Source of the DNA: Cervus elaphus
Lineage: Eukaryota; Chordata; Mammalia; Artiodactyla; Cervidae
Length of the DNA stretch: 64,000 bases
Direction of reading: 5' to 3'
NCBI RefSeq assembly: GCF_910594005.1
Contig: NC_057847.1
Location: 21,426,001 to 21,490,000, forward strand
Below are positions 1-11,483 of the stretch, piece after piece. Within the stretch, counting starts at the first letter, position 1. Each line of letters starts with the position of its first letter. Under the pieces are notes generated by a model. That model did not search any database and was not told where the DNA came from. It was given only the letters and a program-made list of their open reading frames with translations. Position numbers and translations under genes: made by a program.

Positions 1-2233
1 TTGTTAGTGTATAGGAAATTAAGGGATTTCTGTGTGTTAATTTTATATCCTGCAACTTTACTATATTCGTTGATTAGCTCTAGTAATTTTCTGGTAGAGT
101 CTTTAGGGTTTTCTATGTAGAGGATCATGTCATCTGCAAACAGCGAGAGTTTCACTTCTTTTCCTATCTGGATTCCTTTTACTTCTTTTTCTGCTCTGAT
201 CGCTGTGGCCAAAACTTCCAAAACTACGCTGAATAGTAGTGGTGAGAGTGGGCACCCTTGTCTTGTTCCTGACTTTAGGGGAAATGCTTTCAATTTTTCA
301 CCATTGAGGGTAATGTTTGCTGTGGGTTTGTCATATATAGCTCTTATTATGTTGACGTATGTTCCTTCTGTTCCTGCTTTCTGGAGAGTTTTAATCATAA
401 ATGGGTGTTGAATTTTCTCAAAGGCTTTTTCTGCATCTATTGAGATAATCATATGGTTTTTATCTTTCAATTTGTTAATGTGGTGTATTACATTGATTGA
501 TTTGTGGATATTAAAGAATCCTTGCATTCCTGGGGTAAAGCCCACTTGGTCATGATGTATGATCTTTTTAATATGTTGTTGGGTTCTGTTTTCTAGAATT
601 TTGTTAAGGATTTTTGCATCTCTGTTCATCAGTGATATTGGCCTGTAGTTTTCTTTTTTTTGTGGCATCTTTGTCTGGTTTTGGAATTAGGGTGATGGTG
701 GCCTCATAGAATGAGTTTGGAAGTTTATCTTCTTCTGCAATTTTCTGGAAGAGTTTGAGTAAGGTAGGTGTTAGCTCTTCTCTAAATTTTTGGTAGAATT
801 CAGCTGTGAAGCCATCTGGTCCTGGGCTTTTGTTTGCTGGAAGATTTTTGATTACAGTTTCGATTTCCTTGCCTGTGATGGGTCTGTTAAGATCTTCTAT
901 TTCTTCCTGGTTCAGTTTTGGAAAGTTATACTTTTCTAAGAATTTGTCCATTTCTTCCAAGTTGTCCATTTTATTGGCATAGAGCTGCTGGTAGTAGTCT
1001 CTTATGATCCTTTGTATTTCAGTGTTGTCTGTTGTGATCTCTCCATTTTCATTTCTAATTTTGTTAATTTGGTTCTTCTCTCTTTGTTTCTTAATGAGTC
1101 TTGCTAATGGTTTGTCAATTTCGTTTATTTTTTCAAAAAACCAGCTTTTAGCTTTGTTGATTTTTGCTATGGTCTCTTTAGTTTCTTTTGCATTTATTTC
1201 TGCCCAATTTTTAAGATTTCTTTCCTTCTACTAACCCTGGGGTTCTTCATTTCTTCCTTCTCTAATTTCTTTAGGTGTACAATTAGGTTATTTATTTGAC
1301 TTTTTTCTTGTTTCTTGATGTAAGCCTGTAATGCTATGAACCTTCCCCTTAGCACTGCTTTTACAGTGTCCCATAGGTTTTGGGTTGTTGTGTTTTCATT
1401 TTCATTCATTTCTATGCATATTTTGATTTCTTTTTTTATTTCTTCTTTGATTTGTTGGTTATTCAGAAACGTGTTATCTAGCCTCCATATGTTTGAATTT
1501 TTAACAATTTTTTTTTCCTGTAATTGAGATCTAATCTTACTGCATTGTGATCAGAAAAGATGACTGGAATGATTTCAATTTTTTTGAATTTTCCAAGACT
1601 AGATTTATGGCCCAGGATGTGATCTATTCTGGAGAAGATTCCATGTACACTTGAGGAAAAGGTGAATTTGATTGTTTTGGGGTGAAATGTCCTATAGATA
1701 TCAATTAGGTCTAGCTGGTCCATTGTGTCATTTAAGGTTTGTGTTTCCTTGTTAATTTTCTGTTTAGTTGATCTAGCCATAGTTTTGAGTGGGGTATTAG
1801 AGTCTCCCCCTATTATTGTGTTACTATTAATTTCCTCTTTCATACTCGTTAGCGTTTGCCTTACATATTGCGGTGCTCCTATGTTGGGTGAATATATATT
1901 TATAATTGTTATATCTTCTTCTTGGATTAAACCTTTGATCATTATGTAGTGTCCTTCTTTGTCTCTTTTCACATCCTTTATTTGAAAGTCTATTTTATCT
2001 GATATGAGTATTGCGACTCCTGCTTTCTTTTGGTCTCCGTTTGCGTGAAATATTTTTTTCCAACCCTTCACTTTTAGTCTGTATATGTCTCTTGTTTTGA
2101 GGTGGGTCTCTTGTAGACAGCATATATAGGGGTCTTGTTTTTGTATCCATTCAGCCAATCTTTGTCTTTTGGTTGGGGCATTCAACCCATTTACATTTAA
2201 GGTAATTATTGATAGGTGTGGTCCCATTGCCAT
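1..2233 (-). pseudogene. L1 ORF2 (endonuclease-reverse transcriptase), partial and frameshifted
   Basis: The start is MAMGPHLSIITLNVNGLNAP at 2233, 51 bases past the ORF1 stop. The apurinic-type endonuclease domain spans 2233-1530 and keeps the SDHNAV active-site segment. The reverse-transcriptase domain follows. NKSPGPDGF is visible in the 604-969 frame and the catalytic FADD segment near 110-140. Breaks include a shift at the 9-base homopolymer at 1508-1516, one around 1190-1210, and one at the 8-base run near 653-660. The element runs off the left edge soon after the catalytic motif. Confidence 0.9.
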
Positions 2234-2284
2234 TTACTTTGTTGTTTTGGGTTCACGTTTATACAACCTTTCTGCATTTCCTGT

Positions 2285-3212
2285 CTAGAGAAGATCCTTT
2301 AGCATTTGTTGAAGAGCTGGTTTGGTGGTGCTGAATTCTCTCAGCTTTTGCTTGTCTGTAAAGCTTTTGAATTCTCCTTCATATCTGAATGAGATCCTTG
2401 CTGGATACAGTAATCTAAGTTGTAGGTTATTCTCTTTCATTACTCTAAGTATGCCCTGCCATTTCCTTCTGGCCTGGAGGGTTTCTACTGATAGATCAGC
2501 TGTTATCCTTATGGGACTCTCTTTGCGTATTATTTGTTGTTTCTCCCTTGCTGCTTTTAATATCTGTTCTTTGTGTTTGATCTTTGTTAATTTGATTAAT
2601 ATGTGTCTTGGGGTGTTTTGCCTTGGGTTTATCCTGTTTGGGACTCTCTGGGTTTCTTGGACTTGGGTGGCTATTTCCTTCCACATTTTAGGGAAGTTTT
2701 CAGCTATTATCGCCTTGAGTATTTTCTCATGGCCTTTCTTTTTGTCTTCTTCTGGGACTCCTATGATTCGAATGTTGGGTGGGGCATTTCACATTGTCCC
2801 AGAGGTCCCTGAGGTGGTCCTCATTTCTTTTGATTCTTCTTTGTTTTTTCCTCTCTGCTTCATTTATTTCCACCATTTTATCTTCTACCTCACTTATCCT
2901 ATCTTCTGTCTCCATTATTCTACTCTTTGTTCCCTCCAGAGTGTTTTTGATCTCATTTATTGCATTATTCATTTTTAATTGACTCTTCTTTATTTCTTCT
3001 AGGTCTTTATTAAACATTTCTTGCATCTTCTCAATATTTGTCTCCAGGCTATTTATCTGTAACTCCATTTTGTTTTCAAGATTTTGGATCATTTTTATTA
3101 TCATTATTCTAAATTCTTTTTCAGGTAGATTCCCTATCTCCTCCTCTTTTGTTTGACTTGGTGGGCATTTTTCATGTTCCTTTACCTGTAGGGTATTTCT
3201 CTGCCTTTTCAT
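2285..3212 (-). pseudogene. L1 ORF1 (RNA-binding protein), frameshifted
   Basis: The start codon is at 3212 (MKRQRNTLQVKEHEKC) and the stop is at 2285. The N-terminal half (2727-3212) is a long charged coiled coil with regular heptads. The C-terminal half (2285-2686 and a little upstream) is the RRM/C-terminal domain with QETQRVPNRINPRQNTPRHI and LKAAREKQQI. The two halves are in different frames, with a single-base-type shift near 2785-2795. The intact protein would form trimers that coat L1 RNA. This copy would make a truncated coiled coil. Confidence 0.88.
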
Positions 3213-5899
3213 CTTGTTTAGATTGCTGTGTCTGGAGTGGGCTTTCTGTATTCTGGAGGTCTGTGGTTCCTTTTTATTGTGGAGGTTTTACCCAGTGGGT
3301 GGGGTTGGATGATTGGCTTGTCAAGGTTTCCTGGTTAGGGAAGCTTGCGTCAGTGTTCTGGTGCGTGGAACTAGATTTCTTCTCTCTGGAGAGCAATGGA
3401 GTGCCCAGTAATGAGTTTTGAGTTGGGTCTATGTGTTAGGTATGACTTTGGGCAGCCTGTATGTTGATGCTCAGGCCTATGTTCCTGCGTTGCTGGAGAA
3501 TTTGCGTGGTATGTCTTGCTCTGAAACTTACTGGCTCTTGGGTGGTGGTTGGTTTCAGTGTAGATATGGAGGATTTTGGACAGTCTCTTATTACTTAATG
3601 TTCCATGTAGTCAGGAGTTTTCTGGTGTTCTCAGGTTTTGGGCTTAAGTCTCCTGCCTCTGGATTTCGGTTTTATTCTTCCAGTAGTCTCAAGACTTCTC
3701 CAACTATACAGCACTGATAATAAAACTTCTAGGTTAATGGTGAAAAGATTCTCCGCCGTGAGGGACACCCAGAGAGGTTCACAGAGTTACATGAAAAAGA
3801 GGAGAGAGAGGAGGGAGATAGAGATGAGCAGGGGAGAAAAAGGGGGACTCAAGAGGAGAGAGACAGATCTACGCAGTTGTCTGTTCCCAAAGTGTTCTCC
3901 GTAGCCCAGACACCCACAAAGATTCACAGAATTGGATTGGGAAGAGAAGGGGAAAGGAGGAAATAGAGGTGTTCTGAGGTAGAAAACGGAGAGTCAAAAT
4001 TGGGAGAGAGTAATCAACACATTCCTGAATAAAAATGGGAACTGAATATTGGATTCTTAAATGTCCAAAATTTATATCACATACTGAAAAACAAAGATTA
4101 AAAATCTAGAGTAGAGGTTAGACTCTTAAAAATACAATATTAAAAACAAAAACACAAAAAATTTTAGAAATATATATGAAGTTCAGTTTAAAAATAGGGC
4201 TTCTTTTTTTTTTTTTTTTTTGCAAGGTTATAGTGAAATGAAAATGAAAATTAAGGAGTAGTAGAGGAGTAATAGGGGACTTTAAAAGGAAATAAGAGGG
4301 GAAAAAAAGAGAAAAGAAAAAAGAAAAAAATTTTTTCCTAATTAAAAAATCATAAAAATCTATGAAAATGAAAGTTAAGGTGTAATGGGGGAGTAATAGG
4401 GAATTTTAAAAGAAAACAAAAGAGAAAAAATAAAAAAGAAAAGAGAAAAAAAATTTTTTTAATTAAAAAGAAAAAAAAAAGTAAAAAGATATCGAGGAAT
4501 TTCTCTGGAGCTGTTGCGGTCAGTGTGGGTTCGGTTCAGTTTCAGGTAGCTCCTCGTTCCAGCTTACACTTCTCAATATCTACAGGCCCCTTCCGGTGTA
4601 GTCGGTGTTACCTAGAGGGATTTTAATCTGTTGCACCGGTCCCTTCTGAAGCCGTTCCCTTTGTTTATTTGGCTTCTGTTTGCCGGTCTCTTCAGTGCCT
4701 CATTTCCGCCCTGACCCAGGCGGGCCGAGGTGGTCTCTTGTTCCGGTTGCTAGTTCCGTCGCTCTGCGGGGAGGGGCTGGCACTGCTTTCCCGTCTATGC
4801 TGCTCAGGCTCCCGGCTGCTCTATATGGAGCGTGCCCTATGCTGCGCGTGGTTCCAGCCCTCGGGTGTTCCACAAAAGCGCAGAACAAAAAGCCACGCCT
4901 GTGTTTTGTGCCTTACCCATCGGAGCGGCTGAGGCATCCAGGAGCTTGACGGGCGCACTCTCCCCGGGTGTGGCGCGCCTTCTCCCCTGTGCGGTCCCAG
5001 TCTCAGTTTCCGTCCGCACCAATCGGGTGCGTGCGCCTCCTGCCCTCCGCGTCCCCAGCCCCAGTCCCCGCCCGCGCCGGTTGGGTGCCTGTGCCCTGTG
5101 TCTCGCCGCGACCCTCCCGGCGGATGTCGACCATTCAGAATCTCAGGAGGTCTTTGGTTAGAAACTGGAGGCCTGTTTGCAGTTTGGTAGGGGATGCGGA
5201 CCTTGGGGCCGAGCCTGCCCCTTTCCCTCCCCCCTGCCTCCTGCCTCCGGCGGGGCTGGGCCGGTCTGCAGCCTGCGAGCTCTTCTCTGGACTTGCTCGG
5301 TCCCTTTGTTCTGCGAATGGCCGGCAGTGTGTTCAGGCCGGTTAATTATCTCTCTCTCTCTCTTGCTATCCCACAGTTTAAGTTGGTAACTCACAAAAGC
5401 TCCCTCCGATTGCCCTCAGGGCACTCAGGCCCGGTCCTTACCCTAAGCAATGCCGCTGGCTCCTCTCCGTTCCACCCCCACTTGCTGGTGGCGGATGCGG
5501 GCATCTGGGGTACTTTTCTGCTGGGAGTTGCTTTTAGGCACCTAATCTGTGGGTTTTATTTATTTTTCCCCTCCCAGTTAGGTTGCCCTCTGAGATTCAA
5601 AAACTTCCCCCAGACCCGCCAGTGCCAGGGTTTCCTGGTGTTTGGAAACTTCCTCTATTAAGACTCCCTTCCTGGGATGGGTCTCCGTCCCTAGCTCTTT
5701 TGTCTCTCTTTTTATCTTTTATATTTTGTCCTACCTCCTTTCGAAGACAATGGGTTGCTTTTCTGGGCGCCTGATGACCTCAGCTAGCGATCAGAAGTTA
5801 TTTTGTGAAGTTTGCTCTGCGTACAATTGTTCTTTCGATGAATTTGTAGGGGAGAAAGTGGTCTTCCCGTCCTATTCCTCTGCCATCTTGGCTCCTCCC
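3213..5899 (-). promoter_or_regulatory. L1 5'UTR / internal promoter region
   Basis: About 2.7 kb separates the element's 5' end and the ORF1 ATG. 4680-5350 is strongly GC- and CpG-rich compared with the AT-rich surroundings. It is followed on the ORF1 side by A/T-homopolymer-rich sequence (4200-4480). L1 5'UTRs carry an internal RNA polymerase II promoter and often antisense promoter activity. Here an antisense promoter would point in the + direction, toward CCDC141 exon A. This is inferred from family knowledge, not shown by the sequence. Confidence 0.75.
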
Positions 5900-6299
5900 A
5901 AGTTATTCCATTTTAATGGTAAATATATAAAATGGAAAAAACATGGACAATATAAAATTAGCCAGCCTTGTCATATGAGGAGGAAACTAAGAAAGTACAC
6001 ACATTTGATCTAACTGTCCTGGCAATTTAGACAATCATATGTGTGGTTAGCCTAAATACCAAAGAGAGTTGAGTGGGCAAGTGTTCAATGGATGTCTCTG
6101 AAGAGTTAGTTCATTGGCATGTTCAACCCACTCTACCTGAGGGAAGTTTTGAATTAAGTATGAAATTATCCAGCTCTTTGTTGCATTATGAATTTTATTG
6201 TCTTTCTTTATTAAGTATGAGGGAACCTTGAATGTTTAATGCATAACAAATTATTTTACATTTGTGAATCTACCTGGCTATGCCAGGGTAACAAGCAAC

Positions 6300-6460
6300 C
6301 CCAATGTTTATTTGCAGCACTATTTACAATAGTCAAGAATTGAAATCAGCCTAAGTGTCCATCAACATATGGGTGGATAAAGAAGATGTGGTGTATATTT
6401 ACAATGGAATATTACTCACCCACAAAAGAGAATGAAATGTAGCCATTTGCAACAACATGC
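6300..6460 (+). mobile_element. Old L1 fragment (3' ORF2 region)
   Basis: The text from gcagcactatttacaatagt through ggtggataaagaagatgtgg to aatattactc is the conserved end of L1 ORF2. It is diverged and truncated on both sides. Confidence 0.8.
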
Positions 6461-6469
6461 CTCTTTCTC

Positions 6470-6786
6470 TCTTTGTCCTGGGACCCCTGTAATGCAAATG
6501 TTTATAATCTCAATTTGTCCCAGAGCTTTCATAAACTATCATTATTGTTCTGATTTCCACTATTTTGTCTTTCAGATTGTGTATGTGTTGTTCTGCATCA
6601 TCTAATCTGTAGTTTATTCCCTCCAGTATATTATTTCAGTTATTGTATTCTTTAGCTCTTTTTTTATGTCAGTTTTATATTGATTGGTTCTTCTTTATAT
6701 TTTTTAGCTTTGTTGAAATTCTTATTGTGTTCCTCCATTCTTCTGAGTTTGGTGTGTGACATTATGACTGTTGCTTTGGACTGTTT
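6470..6786 (-). mobile_element. Old L1 fragment (ORF1 region, antisense)
   Basis: It aligns by eye with the antisense ORF1 region of the young L1 at 2750-3000 (gggacccctgtaatgcaaatg, then gtcccagag) but is heavily diverged. It is interrupted on the right by a Bov-tA. Confidence 0.65.
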
Positions 6787-7010
6787 GGGCTTCTCCAGTG
6801 GCTCAGACATTAAAAGATCTGCCTGCCAATGGAGGAGACATGGAGACGTGGGGTTCTATCCCTGAGTTGGGAAGATCCCCTGGAGAAGGCAATGGCAACT
6901 CACTCCAGTATTCTTGCCTGGAGAATTCCATGGATTGAGGAGTCAGGCAGGTTACAGTCCCTGGGGTCACAAGGAGTCAGACATGACTGAGCAACTAACA
7001 GTTTCACTTT
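6787..7010 (+). mobile_element. Bov-tA SINE
   Basis: A tRNA-Glu-like head (gggcttctccagtggctcag) is followed by the Bov-A core (cactccagtattcttgcctg), the shared 3' block (gagtcagacatgactgagca) and a tttcacttt tail. It is transcribed by RNA polymerase III and mobilised in trans, in ruminants probably by BovB. Confidence 0.9.
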
Positions 7011-7031
7011 GTACTTTTTATCAGGCAATTG

Positions 7032-8278
7032 TTAGGTTGGTGCAAAAGTAATTGCAGTTTTACATTGTTGAACTTTGCCCTTTGATACTGGAATACATTC
7101 TTAAATGTGGTTATGTTATACATCATTTTAAATGCTCATTTCTCCCTTTGTTTGTTTGTTTTGCTGATGACTTATTACTTGCTATTTATTTTAGACTATA
7201 AAAATGATACTACACAAAAAGCAAATTTGAGTGATTTTTTTATTCAAGTTCAAAATGGGTTGTAAAGCAGCAGAGACAACTCTCGCAAAATCAACAACGC
7301 ATTTGATGCAGGAACTGATAATGAACATACAGTGTGGTGGTGATTTAAGAAGTTTTGCAAAGGAGACAATAGCCTTGAAGATGAGAAGTGCAGTGGCTGG
7401 CCATCAGAAAGTGACAGTGTCGAATTAAGAGCAATCATTGAAGCTGATCCTCTTACAACTACATGAGAAGTTGCTGAAGATCTCAGTGTTGACCATTTTG
7501 TGCTAATTCAGCATTTGAAGCAAATTGGAAAGTTGAAAAAGCTTGGTAAGTAGTTACCTCATGAGCTGATCGAAAATCAAAAAATTTGTTGTTTTGAAGT
7601 GTCTTTTCTTATTCTACACAACAACAACAAAGCATTTTTTGATCAGATTGTGATGTGCGTTGAAAAGTGAATTTTATGTGACAACCTGCAATGTCCAGCT
7701 CCGGATGGACCGAGAAGAAGCTCCAAAGCACTTCCTAAAACCAGGCTTACACCGAAAAAGACCTGGTGTTCAGCTTGGTGGTCTGCTGACAGCATGATTC
7801 ACTACAGCTTTCCTGCAAAACCTGTTACATCTGAGAAATATGCCCAGCAAATTGGTGAGATGCACTGAGAAACGCAATGCCTGCAGCTAGTGTTGGTCAA
7901 CAGAAAGGGCCCAATTCTTCTGTGCATCACACAACCAAAGCTTCAAAAGTTGAACGATTTGGGCTACAAAGTTGTGCCTCATCCGCCATATTCACCTGAC
8001 CTCTTGTCTACCAGCTACCACTTCTTCAAGCATCTCAACAACTTTTTGCAGGGAAAATGCTTCCACAATCAGCAGGAGGCAGAAAATGCTTTCCAAGAGT
8101 TCATCGAATCCTGAAGCATGGATATTTACGCTACAGGAGTAAACAAACTTATTTCTCATCAGCAACAATGTGTTGATTGTAATGGTTCCTATTTTGATTA
8201 GTAAAGATGTGTTTGAGGCTAGTTAAAATGATTTAAAATTCATGGTCTGGAACCACAATTACTTGTGTATCAACCTAA
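7032..8278 (+). mobile_element. Hsmar1-like mariner DNA transposon, with both terminal repeats
   Basis: The element starts TTAGGTTGGTGCAAAAGTAA at 7032 and ends with the inverted counterpart (aattacttgtgtatcaacctaa) at 8278. Its 1,247 bases are close to the ~1.3 kb of Hsmar1-type mariners. The transposase has decayed. Terminal repeats of this group match those of the MADE1 element that seeded the miR-548 family in primates. Confidence 0.9.
7204..8203 (+). pseudogene. Mariner transposase pseudogene
   Basis: Conserved mariner segments remain in order: FKMGCKAAET near 7250, the HTH-region block EADPLTT near 7440, EKYAQQIGEMH near 7838, NRKGPILL near 7900 and PHPPYSPDL near 7978. There is an in-frame TGA at codon 9, further stops, and frameshifts. 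The first catalytic Asp (CDEKW-type motif) reads CVEK followed by a stop. The second (HDNARPH-type motif) is missing through a small deletion. The third reads SYHFF instead of DYHFF. All three residues of the DDD triad appear lost, so the product could not catalyse transposition. Confidence 0.88.
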
Positions 8279-8456
8279 TACTTATCTCCATTTCATTAGG
8301 ATTTTTTTCATCAGGGTAAAACCATGGGTTTTATCTTGTTTTTCATTTGGAACAAACTCCTCTTTTTTGTTTGGTTTTCTGTGTTTGTTTCTATGGGTTA
8401 GACAAAGCAGTTACTTCTCTCAATCTTGAAGGTATGATCTTGAGTGGGAGCATCAG

Positions 8457-8975
8457 TTCAGTTCAGTCACTCAGTCATGTCTAACTCTTTGTGAGCCCAT
8501 GGACTGCAGCACGCCAGGCCTCCCTGTCCTTCACCAATTCCCGGAGCTTGTTCAAACCCATGTCCATCAAGTCGGTGATGCCATCTGATCATCTAATCCT
8601 CTGTTGTCCTCTTCTCTTCCCACCTTCAATCTTTCCCAGCATCAGGGTCTCTTCCACTAAGTCAGTTCTTCTCATCAGGTGGCCAAAGTATTGGAGCTTC
8701 AACTTCAGCATCAGTCCGTCCAGTGAATATTCAGAACTGATTTCCTTTGGGATTGACTGGTTTGATCTCCTTGTAGTCCAAGGAACTCTCATGAAGTCTT
8801 CTCCAACACCACAGTTCCAAAGCATCAATTCTTTGGCACTCAGCTTTCTTCATGGCCCAACTCTCACATCCATACATAACTACTGGAAAAACCATAGCTT
8901 TGAATAGATGGACCTTTGTTGGCAAAGTAATGTCTCTGCTTTTTAATATGCTGTCTAGATTGGTCATAGCTTTTC
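8457..8975 (-). mobile_element. BovB LINE 3' end, antisense
   Basis: It opens with the BovB 3' terminal block read in reverse (gttcagttcagtcactcagt). On the minus strand it encodes the C-terminus of the BovB protein, with YGCESWAMKK and LKLQYFGHLMRR. It is 5'-truncated near 8975. Confidence 0.93.
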
Positions 8976-9099
8976 TTCATCTTCTATGTCTTAATAGACT
9001 GCATGTGCTGGACAACTTTGGCAGGCTGGCTAGAGCAACAGACACTTTTCAAACTTTTGCCTCTGCACTGAGACTCAAGTGAGTAAGTTAGTGTACAAG

Positions 9100-9510
9100 C
9101 CTCTTAAGAGTCTCAGTTTAGTATAGTGCTCTAGCTCTACATGAGCCCTGCTGGTTTTTAAAGTCAGTTAAGGGAGCCTTGTCCTACCAGTGCTGGTACC
9201 AAAGGCTGAGGTGCCCAACATGGGGCTCGAACCCCTTGCTCCTTAGGACGTTCGAATTTGTGGTATCCCTTCCCACTTGTGGGTCCCTGCGCTGGTGGTA
9301 TGTATACTGACTACTTTACACCTCTGCCACTTCTCTCCATCTTGATGTAGTTTTCAAAATTTTCCTTAATTTTGGGAGAGCCATTATACTAGTCTTCAGA
9401 TATTTCTCAGAATGTGTTGTTCTATATGTAGTTGTAGTGTTGGTTTGTCTGTGGGAGGACATGAGCTCAGGATCTTCCCACTCTGCCATCTTGATCCCAC
9501 CTGTCAGATG
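9100..9510 (-). mobile_element. Probable old L1 5'UTR fragment, antisense
   Basis: The right end, read in reverse, is gggatcaagatggcagagtg followed by text like the start of old mammalian L1 5'UTRs. The left half (ggggctcgaaccccttgctc) is consistent with the same unit. Family assignment is by memory only. Confidence 0.5.
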
Positions 9511-9529
9511 TTTTTATATTTCATTTGGG

Positions 9530-10620
9530 TTTTCAATGACTCAACCTTTAAAAAAATCGATTCTTATATTTATCTCTCATTTGTTAATTTCTGATTTTAT
9601 ATTGAATAAGTTAATCCCCTTTAATTTTTGTCTTAATTTATGAGTCTTTTTCTATATTTTAGACTTGAATGTTTAATGTATTTTTTTTTTCAAAAATGAA
9701 GTTGTCTAATGCTATGAATTTCATCTAAGCATAAAATATCTGTGTATCTTAAGTTTTAAACATAGTAGCCTCATTGTTATTTTTTTCTTCTAAGTAACCT
9801 GTATTTATAGTTTTTTCTTTATTTGATCTAGGAATTTTTCTTTAAAGTGTTTTCTTAAAATTTCTAAGAGATTTCTTTTATCATCTGGTCTTTTGTTGTT
9901 TATTTCTACTTGTATTGCATTTTGGTCTGACTGGGTGTAGGTGGCACCAGTGGTGAAGAACCCACCTGCCAGTGCAGGAGAGTTAAAAAACGTGGATCCA
10001 ATCCCTGGGTCAAGAATACCCCCTGGAGAAGGTCAGGGCCACCCACTCTGGTATTCTTGCCTGGAGAATCCCAGAGACAGAGGAGCCTGGCGGGCTATAG
10101 TTCATAGGGTGTCAGAGAGTTGGACATGACTGAGGTGACTTAGCATGCACGCACATACCTACTTTAAATATTTCAATGTCATAAATATAAACATCATGAG
10201 TGCCTTATTTCCCCTGCGAATTGTGTAATTTATCAATATAAAGCACTGTTTTTTAATCACAATGATTTTTTTTTAAATTTCTAATTTGTCTGAGATTAAC
10301 ATTGCTAATTCTCCTTTATTTTTGTCTCTGCTAGTATATCTCATCTCTTTAAGATTTTATATCTTTTTAGTTGAGGGATGACTCCAGCAAATATAAATTA
10401 GTCGAATTTTTTCCCCTTAATCTGATACTGTTTGCCTTTTAATCGAAAAAATTAACTCATTCATGTTTTGAGTGTTAACTGATATTTGATTATATTCCTA
10501 TCATTTTGTTTTGTGTGTCATAATAAATGTATTCTTATTTACTTCATTTTCTTTGTTGTATTTTGCATCATCACATGTTTAGTTTCCTTTTATGTTGACA
10601 TTTCAGAATCTATTCATGTT
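9530..10620 (-). mobile_element. Old L1 ORF2 fragment, antisense, split by a SINE
   Basis: It is AT-rich sequence resembling the reverse of the L1 ORF2 endonuclease/linker region (aatgctatgaatttcatcta, then tgcattttggtctgac, and further on ttgagtgttaactgatattt). A Bov-tA at 9933-10158 interrupts it. Confidence 0.65.
9933..10158 (+). mobile_element. Bov-tA SINE
   Basis: It has a diverged tRNA-like head, then ccctgggtcaagaatacccc, attcttgcctggagaatccc and agttggacatgactgaggtg. The tail is cacgcaca. Confidence 0.85.
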
Positions 10621-11291
10621 ATTGTTAATGTACTATATTTTAAAATTGTGCCTTGATTTTGGTGCCAATATCAAGAATAGAGTAGTACCTGTGGGATCCT
10701 CCTCCTGTCCCCAAATGAGACAATTATGAAAGCACATGTTGCCCTTCATCTTCCACATTTTGTTCAAGCAGTATGCAGTGTTGGTTACAGATATTCTAAG
10801 TTTTACATTATGACTGTTCACTTTCAAGAACTTACTCTTAACATTTACATTAAGCTTCACAAGCTTGTTAACAGTAACAACTATTTCGAATAAAAAGTTT
10901 TACTGGGTTCATTTCTCACAATTTTTTTTCATGATTACTCCTTTCTAGAAGTGTTTCAATTAGTTCTCTTTTTATGTAATGTGAAGTTGACATAGTATTC
11001 TGTGCCCCTGTGTATGTAATCATGCTTTTTTTTTTTTTTTTTATAAATCTCTATGGTGTTTCAACAACATTCAAATGTGGATGACTTTAGCCTGGCCATG
11101 CTCCCCAGTTTACCACAGTCTCAACTGCTGTCTCCTGGATGCTTTACTTCCTGCCTGCACAACAATTTGTGTTTATAAATTCTCTTCTAGACCTTCCTAA
11201 ACGACATATAATTTCAAAAATCTAGGTGTTTAAAATATGATCCCAAGTTCTTACATGGAGTGACACTCTGCCTTTTTTTTCCTGGCCGTAG

Positions 11292-11483
11292 GCTTTGGAA
11301 GATCGAGTCTGGGAACTCCTGCAAGAAGCAGACAGGACTGCTGAAGAGAACAATGATCAGAGGCTGGTCTATGACGCCATGGCCGAAACTCTGGGCGAAG
11401 CATGGGCAGCCCTGGTCTCCATGCTTGAGAGAAGGAGGGAGCTTCTCAGATTGACCTCGGAATTTTTTGAAAATGCCTTGGAG
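11292..11483 (+). CDS. CCDC141: CCDC141 internal coding exon (window exon A)
   Basis: This 64-codon exon has phase 0 at both ends. It starts after the acceptor ...gccgtag and ends at GAG before the donor gtttgt. Its peptide begins ALEDRVWELLQEAD and ends TSEFFENALE, which I recognise from memory as the N-terminal coiled-coil/spectrin-like part of CCDC141 (about residues 76-139 in human). CCDC141 (CAMDI) is a cytoplasmic, centrosome-associated coiled-coil protein. It is linked to DISC1 and myosin II during neuronal migration and is also expressed in striated muscle. The peptide is highly charged and helical, with no membrane segment. Reading through the donor gives Val-Cys and then a TAA stop, which fixes the exon end. 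The donor GTTTGT is a weak match to consensus because +3 and +4 are both T. The next exon joins in frame with FAIKID. Confidence 0.93.

Larger units (their letters stand above)
1..5899 (-). mobile_element. 5'-complete L1 (ruminant L1-BT type), antisense to CCDC141, cut by the window's left edge
   Basis: Read on the minus strand, the element starts near 5899 with the L1 hallmark GGGAGGAGCCAAGATGGC. It then runs through a long 5'UTR, ORF1 (start 3212), a short inter-ORF spacer and ORF2 (start 2233), and leaves the window inside the reverse transcriptase. Most L1 copies are 5'-truncated, so a complete 5' end is noteworthy. Both ORFs have frameshifts, mainly in homopolymer runs, so this copy is not autonomous unless some of these are sequencing errors. 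The 3' end and target-site duplication are outside the window. Confidence 0.93.
1..11291 (+). other. CCDC141: CCDC141 intron upstream of exon A (partial)
   Basis: No host coding exon is visible here. The stretch is filled by a 5'-complete antisense L1 (1-5899), old L1 fragments (6300-6786, 9330-10620), Bov-tA SINEs, a mariner and a BovB 3' end. 5900-6300 and 10620-11291 hold no recognisable feature except an oligo-T run near 11026-11043. The exon(s) for the first ~75 residues must lie to the left of the window. Confidence 0.75.

Noticed and set aside
2322..2978. 218-codon plus-strand open frame with hydrophobic segments
   Set aside because: It is the antisense of L1 ORF1. The hydrophobic look comes from reading a charged coiled coil in reverse.
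4669..5661. Several overlapping open frames in GC-rich DNA, like a CpG-island first exon
   Set aside because: The region is the L1 5'UTR. The frames overlap on both strands and lack domain signals, as expected from high GC content.
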